Assembly: GCA_963714875.1 (NCBI GenBank)
Contig: CAVQQI010000002.1
Coordinates: 186,001 to 250,000, forward strand
Reading direction: 5' to 3'
Origin: JBAOHV01 sp963714875
GTDB taxonomy: Bacteria > Actinomycetota > Acidimicrobiia > Acidimicrobiales > Microtrichaceae
Length of the DNA: 64,000 bases
In this document: one piece after another, positions 57,265 to 64,000 of the stretch
How positions within the stretch are numbered: the first letter of the stretch is position 1
How the letters are laid out: each line of letters starts with the position of its first letter
Notes under the pieces: generated by a model
Database searches by the model: none
What the model was told of the DNA's origin: nothing
Seen by the model: the letters and a program-made list of their open reading frames with translations, nothing else
Translations under genes and position numbers: made by a program

Positions 57265-58521
57265 GTGAGCCGAGTGGTGGTGGGATCGCCGGAGCGCGAC
57301 ACCGCCGATGCCGACGTCGTCGTGATCGGAGCCGGCATCGTCGGGCTCGCGACCGCCGTCGCACTGCAGCGGCGACACCGCGGGGCACACGTGGTGGTGA
57401 TCGACAAGGAGGACCGGCCGGCACGCCACCAGACCGGCCGCAACTCGGGGGTGGTGCACTCGGGTCTCTACTACCGACCGGGTTCGGCCAAGGCTCGCCT
57501 GGTCCAGACGGGTCGGGGCGAATTGGAGCGGTACTGCACGGAACGCTCGTTGCCCTACGAACGCTGCGGCAAGGTCGTGGTGGCGACCACGAGCGCAGAG
57601 GTCGCGGCCCTGGGACAGCTCCAACGGCGCGCCGACCTCAACGGCGTCGAGGTACGCCGGATGGGCCCGCGTCAGCTGCACGAGCGCGAGCCACACGTCC
57701 GAGGAATGGCTGCCCTCCTCGTGCCTGCCACGGCGATCACCGACTACGGCGCTGTGGCCACCGCCTTGGCCGACGACGTGCGGGAGGCCGGCGGCGAAGT
57801 GCGCACCGGTGTCCGCGTCGATCGGATCGAGCGCTCCAGCGAAGGGGGTGTCGTCCTGCTGAGCGAGGGTCCTGTTCGGATCAGGGCGCGGTGGTTCGTG
57901 AACTGCGCAGGACTCCACAGCGACCGCCTCGCCGGGCGAGCGGGAGCCACCGGGCAGCATGGGAGCGTGTCGATCGTGCCGTTCCGGGGCGAGTACCACG
58001 AGCTGGCACCGGCGGCTCGACACCTGGTTCGCCACCTCGTCTATCCCGTGGCGGACCCTCGTTGGCCGTTCCTCGGGGTGCACATGACCCGGATGGTCGA
58101 CGGGTCGGTCCATGTGGGCCCGAACGCCGTGCTGGCGCTCGGGCGCGAGGCCTACCGGGGGGGAATCGTGTGGCGAGACCTCGCTGCGTTGGCCGCCGAC
58201 CGCGGACTGTGGCGGCTCGCGACGCACTTCTGGCGAACCGGAGCCGAGGAGCTCGTGCGCTCGAAGTCCCGGCGGCTCCTGCTCAGGGACGTGCGACGGC
58301 TGTTGCCCGACGTGGGGGCCGCCGACCTGCTTCCCGCCGGCGCCGGCATCCGCGCACAGGCGTTGACCGAGGAGGGCCACCTCGTGGACGACTTCGCGTT
58401 CGCCACGTCGCGCCGCGGTGTGCACGTGCTCAATGCACCATCACCAGCTGCGACTGCGTCGCTGGCGATCGGGGAACTGGTCGCCGGGGAACTGGGCCGG
58501 CTCATCGAAGCCGGAGGCTGA
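57265..58521 (+). CDS. lhgO: L-2-hydroxyglutarate oxidase
   Basis: 418 residues from GTG 57265. FAD-dependent DAO-fold enzyme converting L-2-hydroxyglutarate to 2-oxoglutarate. DVVVIGAGIVGLATAVALQR, then the family signature ARHQTGRNSGVVHSGLYYRP, VPATAITDYGAVATALADDV, NCAGLHSDRLA, PFRGEYHELAPAARHLVRHL and FLGVHMTRMVDGSVHVGPNA are diagnostic of LhgO rather than generic glycine oxidases. C-terminus HVLNAPSPAATASLAIGELV. Likely co-transcribed with the acyltransferases, but metabolically separate. Confidence 0.93.
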   Translation: MSRVVVGSPERDTADADVVVIGAGIVGLATAVALQRRHRGAHVVVIDKEDRPARHQTGRNSGVVHSGLYYRPGSAKARLVQTGRGELERYCTERSLPYERCGKVVVATTSAEVAALGQLQRRADLNGVEVRRMGPRQLHEREPHVRGMAALLVPATAITDYGAVATALADDVREAGGEVRTGVRVDRIERSSEGGVVLLSEGPVRIRARWFVNCAGLHSDRLAGRAGATGQHGSVSIVPFRGEYHELAPAARHLVRHLVYPVADPRWPFLGVHMTRMVDGSVHVGPNAVLALGREAYRGGIVWRDLAALAADRGLWRLATHFWRTGAEELVRSKSRRLLLRDVRRLLPDVGAADLLPAGAGIRAQALTEEGHLVDDFAFATSRRGVHVLNAPSPAATASLAIGELVAGELGRLIEAGG

Positions 58522-58549
58522 CGGCTCGACGGGCTGAGCCCCGGGGTCT

Positions 58550-58573
58550 GGAGGGCTGGAGGGCTGGAGGGCC
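58550..58573. repeat. Three 8-base tandem units
   Basis: GGAGGGCT, GGAGGGCT and GGAGGGCC follow each other in the gap after lhgO. Simple tandem repeat with no visible function; it precedes the strong hairpin at 58607-58643. Confidence 0.7.
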
Positions 58574-58606
58574 GGACGGAGCGGCCTCCAGGTGTGGGCG
58601 GACGCG

Positions 58607-58643
58607 GAGACGGAGGACCACAGGGGGGTGGGTCCTCCGTCTC
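58607..58643. terminator. Perfect 13-base-stem hairpin terminator
   Basis: GAGACGGAGGACC (58607-58619) pairs exactly with GGTCCTCCGTCTC (58631-58643) across an 11-base loop. It lies between convergent lhgO (ends 58521) and the phasin-like gene (ends 58716) and should terminate both. Confidence 0.75.
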
Positions 58644-58715
58644 GAGCGCACTGCGTGACCGGGGGAGGTTCACGCGTGCGGCATCAGTTCCCGATCACTC
58701 GGGGAGAGCGTTGCT

Positions 58716-59042
58716 TCAGGCCGCAGCAGCAGACTTGGCCGAACGCACCGGAGCGGTGCGGTCCAGCAGCTGGTCGGTGAGGGGCTGGGCAGCCTTGGCG
58801 GCGGCGATGGCCACGGACTTGTTGGTGCTGACCAGCTTGGTGGCGAACTTGGCCTGGTTGTCGATGAGCTCCTTGGGGGTGGGGAGCTGCTCGGCGAAGG
58901 GCACGGCGGGCACCTGCGGTGCACGGGCGACGACGTAGTCGACGACGGTCGACACGGCGTTGGACAGCGGGTCCTTCGTGTTGGTGATGGCGGTGATGAT
59001 CTGGTCCTGGACCTCGGTCACACGGTCGAGCACTGCGGTCAT
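58716..59042 (-). CDS. Phasin-like small amphipathic protein
   Basis: 108 residues. MTAVLDRVTEVQDQIITAIT and the central PFAEQLPTPKELIDNQAKFA / TKLVSTNKSVAIAAAKAAQP are mostly amphipathic helix with few aromatic and no Cys residues, ending in an Ala-rich tail. The pattern P-x-x-L-I-x-x-Q-x-K-F-A resembles phasins that coat polyhydroxyalkanoate granules, but similarity is weak and no PHA gene is nearby. It has a strong RBS (AGGAGGACCC) and a near-consensus promoter with an inverted repeat, so it is probably highly expressed and regulated. Confidence 0.65.
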   Translation of the reverse strand: MTAVLDRVTEVQDQIITAITNTKDPLSNAVSTVVDYVVARAPQVPAVPFAEQLPTPKELIDNQAKFATKLVSTNKSVAIAAAKAAQPLTDQLLDRTAPVRSAKSAAAA

Positions 59043-59063
59043 GGGTCCTCCTGGGGACGTTGG

Positions 59064-59110
59064 GTGCTTGCTGATGTGCTAACTGTAGCAAGCACTGCTG
59101 CCTCCGTCAA
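59064..59110 (-). promoter_or_regulatory. Near-consensus promoter with overlapping inverted-repeat operator
   Basis: Read on the minus strand: TTGACG (59110-59105), a 17-base spacer, then TACAGT (59087-59082), a close match to a housekeeping sigma promoter for the phasin-like gene. GTGCTTGCT (59064-59072) and AGCAAGCAC (59087-59095) form a perfect 9+9 inverted repeat with a 14-base spacer that spans the -10 box and transcription start, a classic repressor site. Confidence 0.6.
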
Positions 59111-59171
59111 CACATCTGCTCGCGAAAGTACGCAGATGTGATGACGGTCACTGCCGTCCTGATCGGGACTT

Positions 59172-60934
59172 GTGGCTGCCACCCGGGCGGCCGACACTGT
59201 CGGCGTGGATCTTTCGGGGGCGACGAGCACAGCATCTGCCGCGTCAGGGGCGCGCTGGCGATCCGACCCCGGTGCGCTCGTTCCGCTGTTCGCAACGGTC
59301 GCTGCGCTCGCGGTCCTGGTCGCCAACGCGGCAGGGATCGCAACGGGCGACGACGGCGTCGGCTATCGCGCCATCGCCGACTCGCTGCTCGCCGGCAACG
59401 GGTACGGCTACTTCCTCGAGGACCCCGTGACGGTGTGGCCACCGGTCTGGCCTGCGCTGATGGCCGCCGTCGCCTGGCTCACCCCGCTCACCACCCTCGG
59501 CGCGGCGATCGTGCTCAACGCGGCCGTCGCCGCCGGCGTGGTCGTCGTCGGCAACCGGCTCCTCAGGGTGCTGGTCGACGATCCGCGGATCGTCCTCGCC
59601 GGGACCGCGGTGCTGGCGCTCGGGCCGTCGACGATCGGGCTCGGCCACGTGCTGATGACCGACATGGCGTTCGCGCTCGTGATGATGATCTGGATGCTGA
59701 CGTTGCTGCGGTTCCGGCGCACCGGCTCGCTGGCGGTCCTGATGGGCGCTGCGCTGCTGGCCTGGGTCGGGTTCGGCCTGCGGTACGTGGGCCTGGTGCT
59801 GATCGCGTTCGGTGGACTCTGGCTGCTGCTGGATGCTCGGCGTGGCATCGTCGAACGGGTCCGCAACGCTGCGGTCTACGGAGCGGTCGCTGTCATCGCG
59901 CCGATCGCATGGATGCTGCGCAACAACTCGATCGACGGCACCTTCACCGGCGAGCGCAACCCGTCGGCCCGCGGGTTGGTCGACAACGGCTTCGACGTGG
60001 CGGCGACCCTGGGACGTTTCCTGCTGCCGGGGCTCGGCAACGGGCTGACCAAGATCTGGGCGGCGGTCGGCATCGTGGCGCTCCTGGCCGCCACGTGGCT
60101 GTCCTGGCGGGTCCTGCGGACTCGGCCCGGGGGCCCCGTGCCGGGCAGCGCAGACGCTGGCGAGGACGCACGGCGCGTCCGGCCCCGCGACGTCACGCTC
60201 ACGACGGGATGCTCACGCCACGGCAGGCCCTCCGCCGGGTCGTCGCTCTGGCGGGTGGGCCGGTCGGCCTGCTGGCGACCTTCGCGGTGCTCTACCCGCT
60301 CTACATGCTCTACGTGCGGACGACGACCGCTCTGAACCAACTCGACCTGCGTCTGCTGTACCCGGCCTACTTCCCACTGATGATCCTGACCCTCGCGCTG
60401 CTGGAACGGCTGCGTCGCCTCGACGCCACCGAAACGTCCGACCCTGCTGTCGACACGCCCGACACCGCCGGCGGCAGCGGCCGGTGGCAGCGGCGTGGCG
60501 TGGTCACCGCCGCGGCCTGGTCGGTGCTGAACGTGGCTGCCGGATTGGTGGCCGTGGTGGCGTTCGCCGCGGGCCACCCCTACTTCAACGGCAACTACGA
60601 GTCCGACGTGTTCGTCGACGTGCGGGCCAATCCGGCCATCGCGGCGCTGCCCGACGGGTGCCGGCTCTACTCCAACCTGCCGAACGGGCTGTACCCGGCC
60701 TACGAGGCGCTCTGGAGTCCGGAGCGGCGAGCACTCGAATCCAGCCGGGAGGTCGACGACCTCGCGGAGATCACCGCCACCCTCGGCGACACCCCGTCCT
60801 GTCTGGTCTGGATCGACGAACCCCCGGTCTACGGTCACCTGTGGACCCTCGACCAGCTCGAGCAGCGCCTCGACCTGGAGCCCGTCTCGAACGACGGCAA
60901 CGTCTCGACCTACAAGATGCGCGCGCCCACCTGA
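59172..60934 (+). CDS. GT39-like polytopic glycosyltransferase, one frameshift
   Basis: About 587 residues from GTG 59172 (GTG 59203 possible). The ArnT/PMT-like layout has a membrane helix then a loop with acidic GDDGVGYRAIADSLLAGNGY, about ten further helices, and a soluble C-terminal part (NPAIAALPDGCRLYSNLPNG, PSCLVWIDEPPVYGHLWTLD). The frame shifts near 60205 in a linker. Such enzymes move sugars from polyprenyl-phosphate carriers on the outer face of the membrane. It heads a plus-strand run with a GT2 gene and an ABC exporter. Divergent from the phasin-like gene. Confidence 0.8.
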
Positions 60935-60959
60935 GACGACATCGGGTGCCATCCGCCAC

Positions 60960-62078
60960 ATGCACTGGCGGGTGACAGACACTGTTCGGGTGCGTCCACG
61001 CTTCAGTGTGGTGATCCCCGTCCGTGATCGGGCCGATGTGGTGGGTCGGGCGGTCGCGAGCGTTCTTGCGCAGACCTTCGCCGACGTCGAGGTCGTGGTG
61101 GTCGATGACGGGTCCACCGACGACAGCGTCGCCGCGGCACGAGCGGTGTCGGACGGTCGGGTCCGCATCGTCGCCCAGAACGCGGCCGGTCCTGCTGCGG
61201 CCCGTCGGTCGGGGGTCGAACGAGCCCACGGCCGGTGGATCGCGCTGCTGGATCCCGACGACGAGGTCGCCCCGGGATGGCTCGCCCGCCTCGGGCGGCT
61301 CGTCGACGCGACCGATGCGGTCCTGGTCAGCTGCGGCGGCGAACAGCTCCACGACGACGGCTCGTCCACCACCATCGGGCCGGCCCCCCTGCGCGCAGGG
61401 CGAACCACGGACCCCCGAAATGCTCCGGTGCTGGCCTGCTTCCGGCCCGGCGCCTTCGCGGTTCGTCGGGATCTCCTGCTGGCCGACGGTGTGATGCACC
61501 TCGCCACGTTCGACGGTGCAGACGACCCCGACCCCGACCCAGACCCCGGCCACGGCGACTCGCTGGTCGCCGTCGGCTCGCGCCTGGTCGCCCACATCGA
61601 TCGACTCGGACTGCAGATCGCAGCGACCCCCGAACCGCTGGTCCGCTGGAACGCTCCCCCGGCGGAGGCGACGCCGGAGGGAGAACAGCTGCGACTGCGC
61701 TGGGCGTTGCAGTCACTCGACGCCTCGTCCCGGACCCCGATTCCCGACGCCGAACTGCTCGTGCGATCCGCGACGGTCGGAGCGATCGCTGCGGTACGGC
61801 TGGGCGACCACCACGAGGCTCGCCGCCTGTTCCGACTCGCCAGGAAGGTCACACCGGAGTCCCCACGACTGTGGGCACGATGGCTGGTCAGCTGCGTCCC
61901 GCCCCTGGCGAGCCGGGTCTGGGCGCCGGTCGAGCCATCGCCGGGCGCCGGCGAGGGGCCTTGTGCGGACGAGGGCACGGTCGAGGCCGGCGAGGGTCCG
62001 GGCGAGGAGCACAGCACCGCGAACGCCGGCATCGCTGTGCTGCGAACGGCCTCGGCCGGCGCTGAGGTCGACAACTAG
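60960..62078 (+). CDS. Family 2 glycosyltransferase
   Basis: 372 residues. GT-A fold: FSVVIPVRDRADVVGRAVAS, VEVVVVDDGSTDDSVAAARA, AARRSGVERAHGRWIALLDP then DDEVAPGWLARL; the DPDDE is the DxD metal-nucleotide site. The C-terminal third is Arg-rich and helical (LGDHHEARRLFRLARKV), then an acidic Gly/Glu tail. A DPDPDPDPG run (near 61530) is unusual. Cytosolic, likely adds a sugar to an envelope glycan with the upstream GT39-like enzyme. Confidence 0.9.
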   Translation: MHWRVTDTVRVRPRFSVVIPVRDRADVVGRAVASVLAQTFADVEVVVVDDGSTDDSVAAARAVSDGRVRIVAQNAAGPAAARRSGVERAHGRWIALLDPDDEVAPGWLARLGRLVDATDAVLVSCGGEQLHDDGSSTTIGPAPLRAGRTTDPRNAPVLACFRPGAFAVRRDLLLADGVMHLATFDGADDPDPDPDPGHGDSLVAVGSRLVAHIDRLGLQIAATPEPLVRWNAPPAEATPEGEQLRLRWALQSLDASSRTPIPDAELLVRSATVGAIAAVRLGDHHEARRLFRLARKVTPESPRLWARWLVSCVPPLASRVWAPVEPSPGAGEGPCADEGTVEAGEGPGEEHSTANAGIAVLRTASAGAEVDN

Positions 62079-62127
62079 GCTCCGATCACGGCGTGCGCAG
62101 GTGTCCGCGCCGGGAAGAGGCCTGAAC

Positions 62128-62880
62128 ATGAGCGGCGGAGCCGACACGATGACCCAGACCGCAGCTGCCGGGGCGATCGATGCCGTGAAGCTGTACGGCG
62201 AGGGCGACACCGAGATCCGCGCCCTCGACGGCGTCACCGTGTCGTTCGAGCGCAGCCGGTTCACCGCGATCATGGGCCCGTCGGGTTCGGGCAAGTCCAC
62301 GCTGATGCACTGCCTGGCGGGGCTGGACCAGCTCTCCGACGGCCGGGTGTACCTCGGCGACACCTACCTCGACGAGCTGTCCGAGTCGCAGCTGACCGAG
62401 CTGCGCCGCGACCGCGTGGGCTTCGTCTTCCAGGCGTTCAACCTGATCCCGACCCTGTCGGCGATCGAGAACATCACGCTGCCGATGGACCTCGCCGGAC
62501 GGAAGCCGGATCAGGCATGGGTCGACCAGGTCATCGACACCGTCGGCCTCCGCCCTCGGCTCGGGCACCGCCCCAGCGAGCTCTCCGGCGGCCAGCAGCA
62601 GCGGGTCGCCGTCGCCAGGGCCCTCGCCAGCCAGCCCGAGATCGTCTTCGCCGATGAGCCCACCGGCAACCTGGACTCCCGCTCGGGCAGCGATCTGCTC
62701 GAGTTCATGCGGCACGCGGTCAGCGACCTGGGTCAGACCATCGTGATGGTCACCCACGATCCCTCCGCCGCAGCGCACTCGGACCGTGTGGTGTTCCTCG
62801 CCGACGGACACATCCGTGACGAGATGATCGAGCCCACCGCACCCAAGGTCCTCGACCTGATGAAGCGCCTCGGAGACTGA
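62128..62880 (+). CDS. ABC transporter ATP-binding protein, MacB/LolD type
   Basis: 250 residues from ATG 62128, RBS GAAGAGG. Walker A GPSGSGKST, Q-loop VFQAFNLIPTLSAIENITLP, signature LSGGQQQRVAVARAL, Walker B IVFADEPTGNLDSRSG and H-loop VMVTHDPSAA. The DEPTGNLD form and the GDTYLDELSESQLTELRRDR segment are typical of MacB/LolD/FtsE-like ATPases that work with FtsX-fold permeases. The permease gene follows after 7 bases. Confidence 0.95.
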   Translation: MSGGADTMTQTAAAGAIDAVKLYGEGDTEIRALDGVTVSFERSRFTAIMGPSGSGKSTLMHCLAGLDQLSDGRVYLGDTYLDELSESQLTELRRDRVGFVFQAFNLIPTLSAIENITLPMDLAGRKPDQAWVDQVIDTVGLRPRLGHRPSELSGGQQQRVAVARALASQPEIVFADEPTGNLDSRSGSDLLEFMRHAVSDLGQTIVMVTHDPSAAAHSDRVVFLADGHIRDEMIEPTAPKVLDLMKRLGD

Positions 62881-62887
62881 TCCGCAC

Positions 62888-64000
62888 ATGCTCAAGGTCG
62901 CACTGAAAGATCTGTTCGCGCGCAAGCGCCGCCTCGTCACGACCGGGTTGGCGATCATCCTGGGCATCGCCTTCCTGACGGGCACACAGTTGCTCTCCTC
63001 GGCGCTGCGGGACTCGATCGAGGGTCTGATCGGCGACGTCTACGACGGCATCGACGCAGTGGTCCGCTCGCCCGACAGCCAGGACACCCCCTTCGGCCAG
63101 CCGATCCGTGACACCGTGCCGGCGTCGCTCGTGGACGAGGTCGCAGCGGTCGACGGCGTGCGGACCGCCGAGGGCTACGTCGAGTCCACGGGGCCCCAGC
63201 TGTTGGACTCCGACGGCAAGGTCTACGGCTCGGCGGGGTTCGGCCCCCCGACGCTGGTCTACAACTGGATCCAGGACGAGGGTCTGCGAACGGGCGTCCT
63301 GACCGAGGGTCGTGGCCCGGAGGCCGACGACGAGATGGCCATCGACTTCACCAGCGCCGAGGGCATCGGCGTCGACCTCGGCGACGAGGTCACCATCATC
63401 ACCACCCAGCAGGGCCGTGAGACCTTCACGCTGGTCGGCATCCTCGGACTCGGCGATGACGGCAGCGAGTCCTCCGGCGCCCGCCCCATGTTCTTCACCA
63501 CCCCCACCGCGATGCGCCTGGCCGACCAGCCAGACGAGTTCAACTTCGTCGCCGTTGCCGGCGAGGAGGGCGTGACCCAGACGGAGCTCGCCGACAACAT
63601 CGTGTTCGCCCTCCCCGGCCAGCAGGTGCTGACCGGCGACGCGTTCACCGAGGAGAGCCAGGAGAGCATCGCCGGATTCGTCGACATCCTGGGCACGTTC
63701 GTGTCGGTGTTCGGCTACATCGCGCTGTTCGTCGCGATCTTCATCATCTACAACACGTTCTCGATCGTCATCACCCAGCGCACCCGCGAGACCGCGCTGT
63801 TGCGGGCCATCGGCGCCCGTCGACGCCAGGTGCTCGCTGCCACCATGCTCGAGGCGATCGTCGTGGGGCTCATCGCAGCGCTCGTCGGCCTGATCGCCGG
63901 ACTCGGGTTGGCGGCGGTGCTGCTGCGTCTGGTCGGCAGCGTGTTCACGGTGCGCAACTCCACACCACCCCTGACCCTCGGCGCGGTCGTCACCGCGCTC
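62888..64000 (+). CDS. FtsX/MacB-fold ABC permease, 3' end outside window
   Basis: The 371 residues in the window. The N-terminus LKVALKDLFARKRRLVTTGL leads into a first membrane helix (AIILGIAFLTGTQLL), a large external domain of about 220 residues (MacB periplasmic core type), then helices from FVSVFGYIALFVAIFIIYNT with SIVITQRTRETALLRAIGAR, the coupling motif of FtsX permeases. The open frame continues past the window end, so at least two more helices, perhaps a duplicated half, are missing. Works with the ATPase immediately upstream, probably in export or lipoprotein/envelope handling. Confidence 0.92.
   Translation, partial: MLKVALKDLFARKRRLVTTGLAIILGIAFLTGTQLLSSALRDSIEGLIGDVYDGIDAVVRSPDSQDTPFGQPIRDTVPASLVDEVAAVDGVRTAEGYVESTGPQLLDSDGKVYGSAGFGPPTLVYNWIQDEGLRTGVLTEGRGPEADDEMAIDFTSAEGIGVDLGDEVTIITTQQGRETFTLVGILGLGDDGSESSGARPMFFTTPTAMRLADQPDEFNFVAVAGEEGVTQTELADNIVFALPGQQVLTGDAFTEESQESIAGFVDILGTFVSVFGYIALFVAIFIIYNTFSIVITQRTRETALLRAIGARRRQVLAATMLEAIVVGLIAALVGLIAGLGLAAVLLRLVGSVFTVRNSTPPLTLGAVVTAL

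Noticed and set aside
59172..64000. Complete polysaccharide biosynthesis cluster
   Set aside because: There are two glycosyltransferases and an ABC pair of MacB/LolD type, but no Wzx/Wzy, priming transferase or nucleotide-sugar genes in view.

Overview
The window is high-GC DNA (codon third positions almost all G or C) from a free-living actinobacterium. The actinobacterial marker family DUF3499, a class E sortase-type LAxTG anchor, F420-type luciferase-like oxidoreductases, a paired acyl-CoA dehydrogenase operon and a DUF222/HNH gene all fit Actinomycetota. An acidimicrobiial lineage (Ilumatobacter-like) is my best guess, but it is an inference. There are no phage, plasmid, transposase, rRNA, tRNA or CRISPR features, so this is chromosomal core plus lineage-specific genes. 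No gene-free stretch exceeds 300 bases.

Layout. 1-5.5 kb (minus strand): a partial copper-handling CopC-CopD protein, a lipoprotein hydrolase, class I fumarase, a DUF3499 protein and an SDR pseudo-oxidoreductase. 5.6-8.7 kb: a SpoIID-like protein and a subtilisin-like protease that share a new C-terminal module. 8.7-18.3 kb: mixed oxidoreductases (FAD enzyme, luciferase-like, aldo/keto reductase, Gfo/Idh/MocA), an ArsC-like protein, a drug/metabolite transporter and a GH3 glycosidase. 18.4-22.6 kb: the most striking locus, a membrane protein joining a catalytically dead cellulose-synthase-like domain, a PilZ domain with intact c-di-GMP motifs and a SipW-type signal peptidase, followed by a Thr-rich LAFTG-anchored surface protein. 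22.6-31.7 kb: an amidohydrolase/sulfatase divergent pair on an operator-like palindrome, an MgtE-like transporter, a PIN-PhoH ATPase, a Pro/Tyr-rich membrane protein, head-to-head MarR and Fe-S gene remnants, and an acyl-CoA dehydrogenase pair.

31.8-47 kb: a large lipoprotein protease with FG-GAP repeats, an MBL-fold hydrolase, CorA, an acetyltransferase, SDRs, a hotdog thioesterase, an AarF/UbiB kinase, a crotonase, a luciferase-like enzyme and an amidase. 47-54.7 kb: a DUF222/HNH protein and both topoisomerase IV subunits (parC, parE), with a FAD oxidoreductase wedged between them. 54.8-64 kb: an envelope-glycan region with two tandem acyltransferase-3 genes, L-2-hydroxyglutarate oxidase, a phasin-like gene, GT39-like and GT2 glycosyltransferases, and a MacB/LolD-type ABC exporter running off the end.

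About seventeen genes' worth of reading frames are interrupted by single-base shifts, many of them at G or C runs. I treat these as sequence errors, not biology, and give each affected gene as one feature with the shift position. Convergent gene ends are usually marked by strong hairpins. Three of these are members of a roughly 48-50 bp imperfect palindrome family. Several genes have a TAGNNT-like -10 box only 6-8 bases before the start codon, implying leaderless transcripts.
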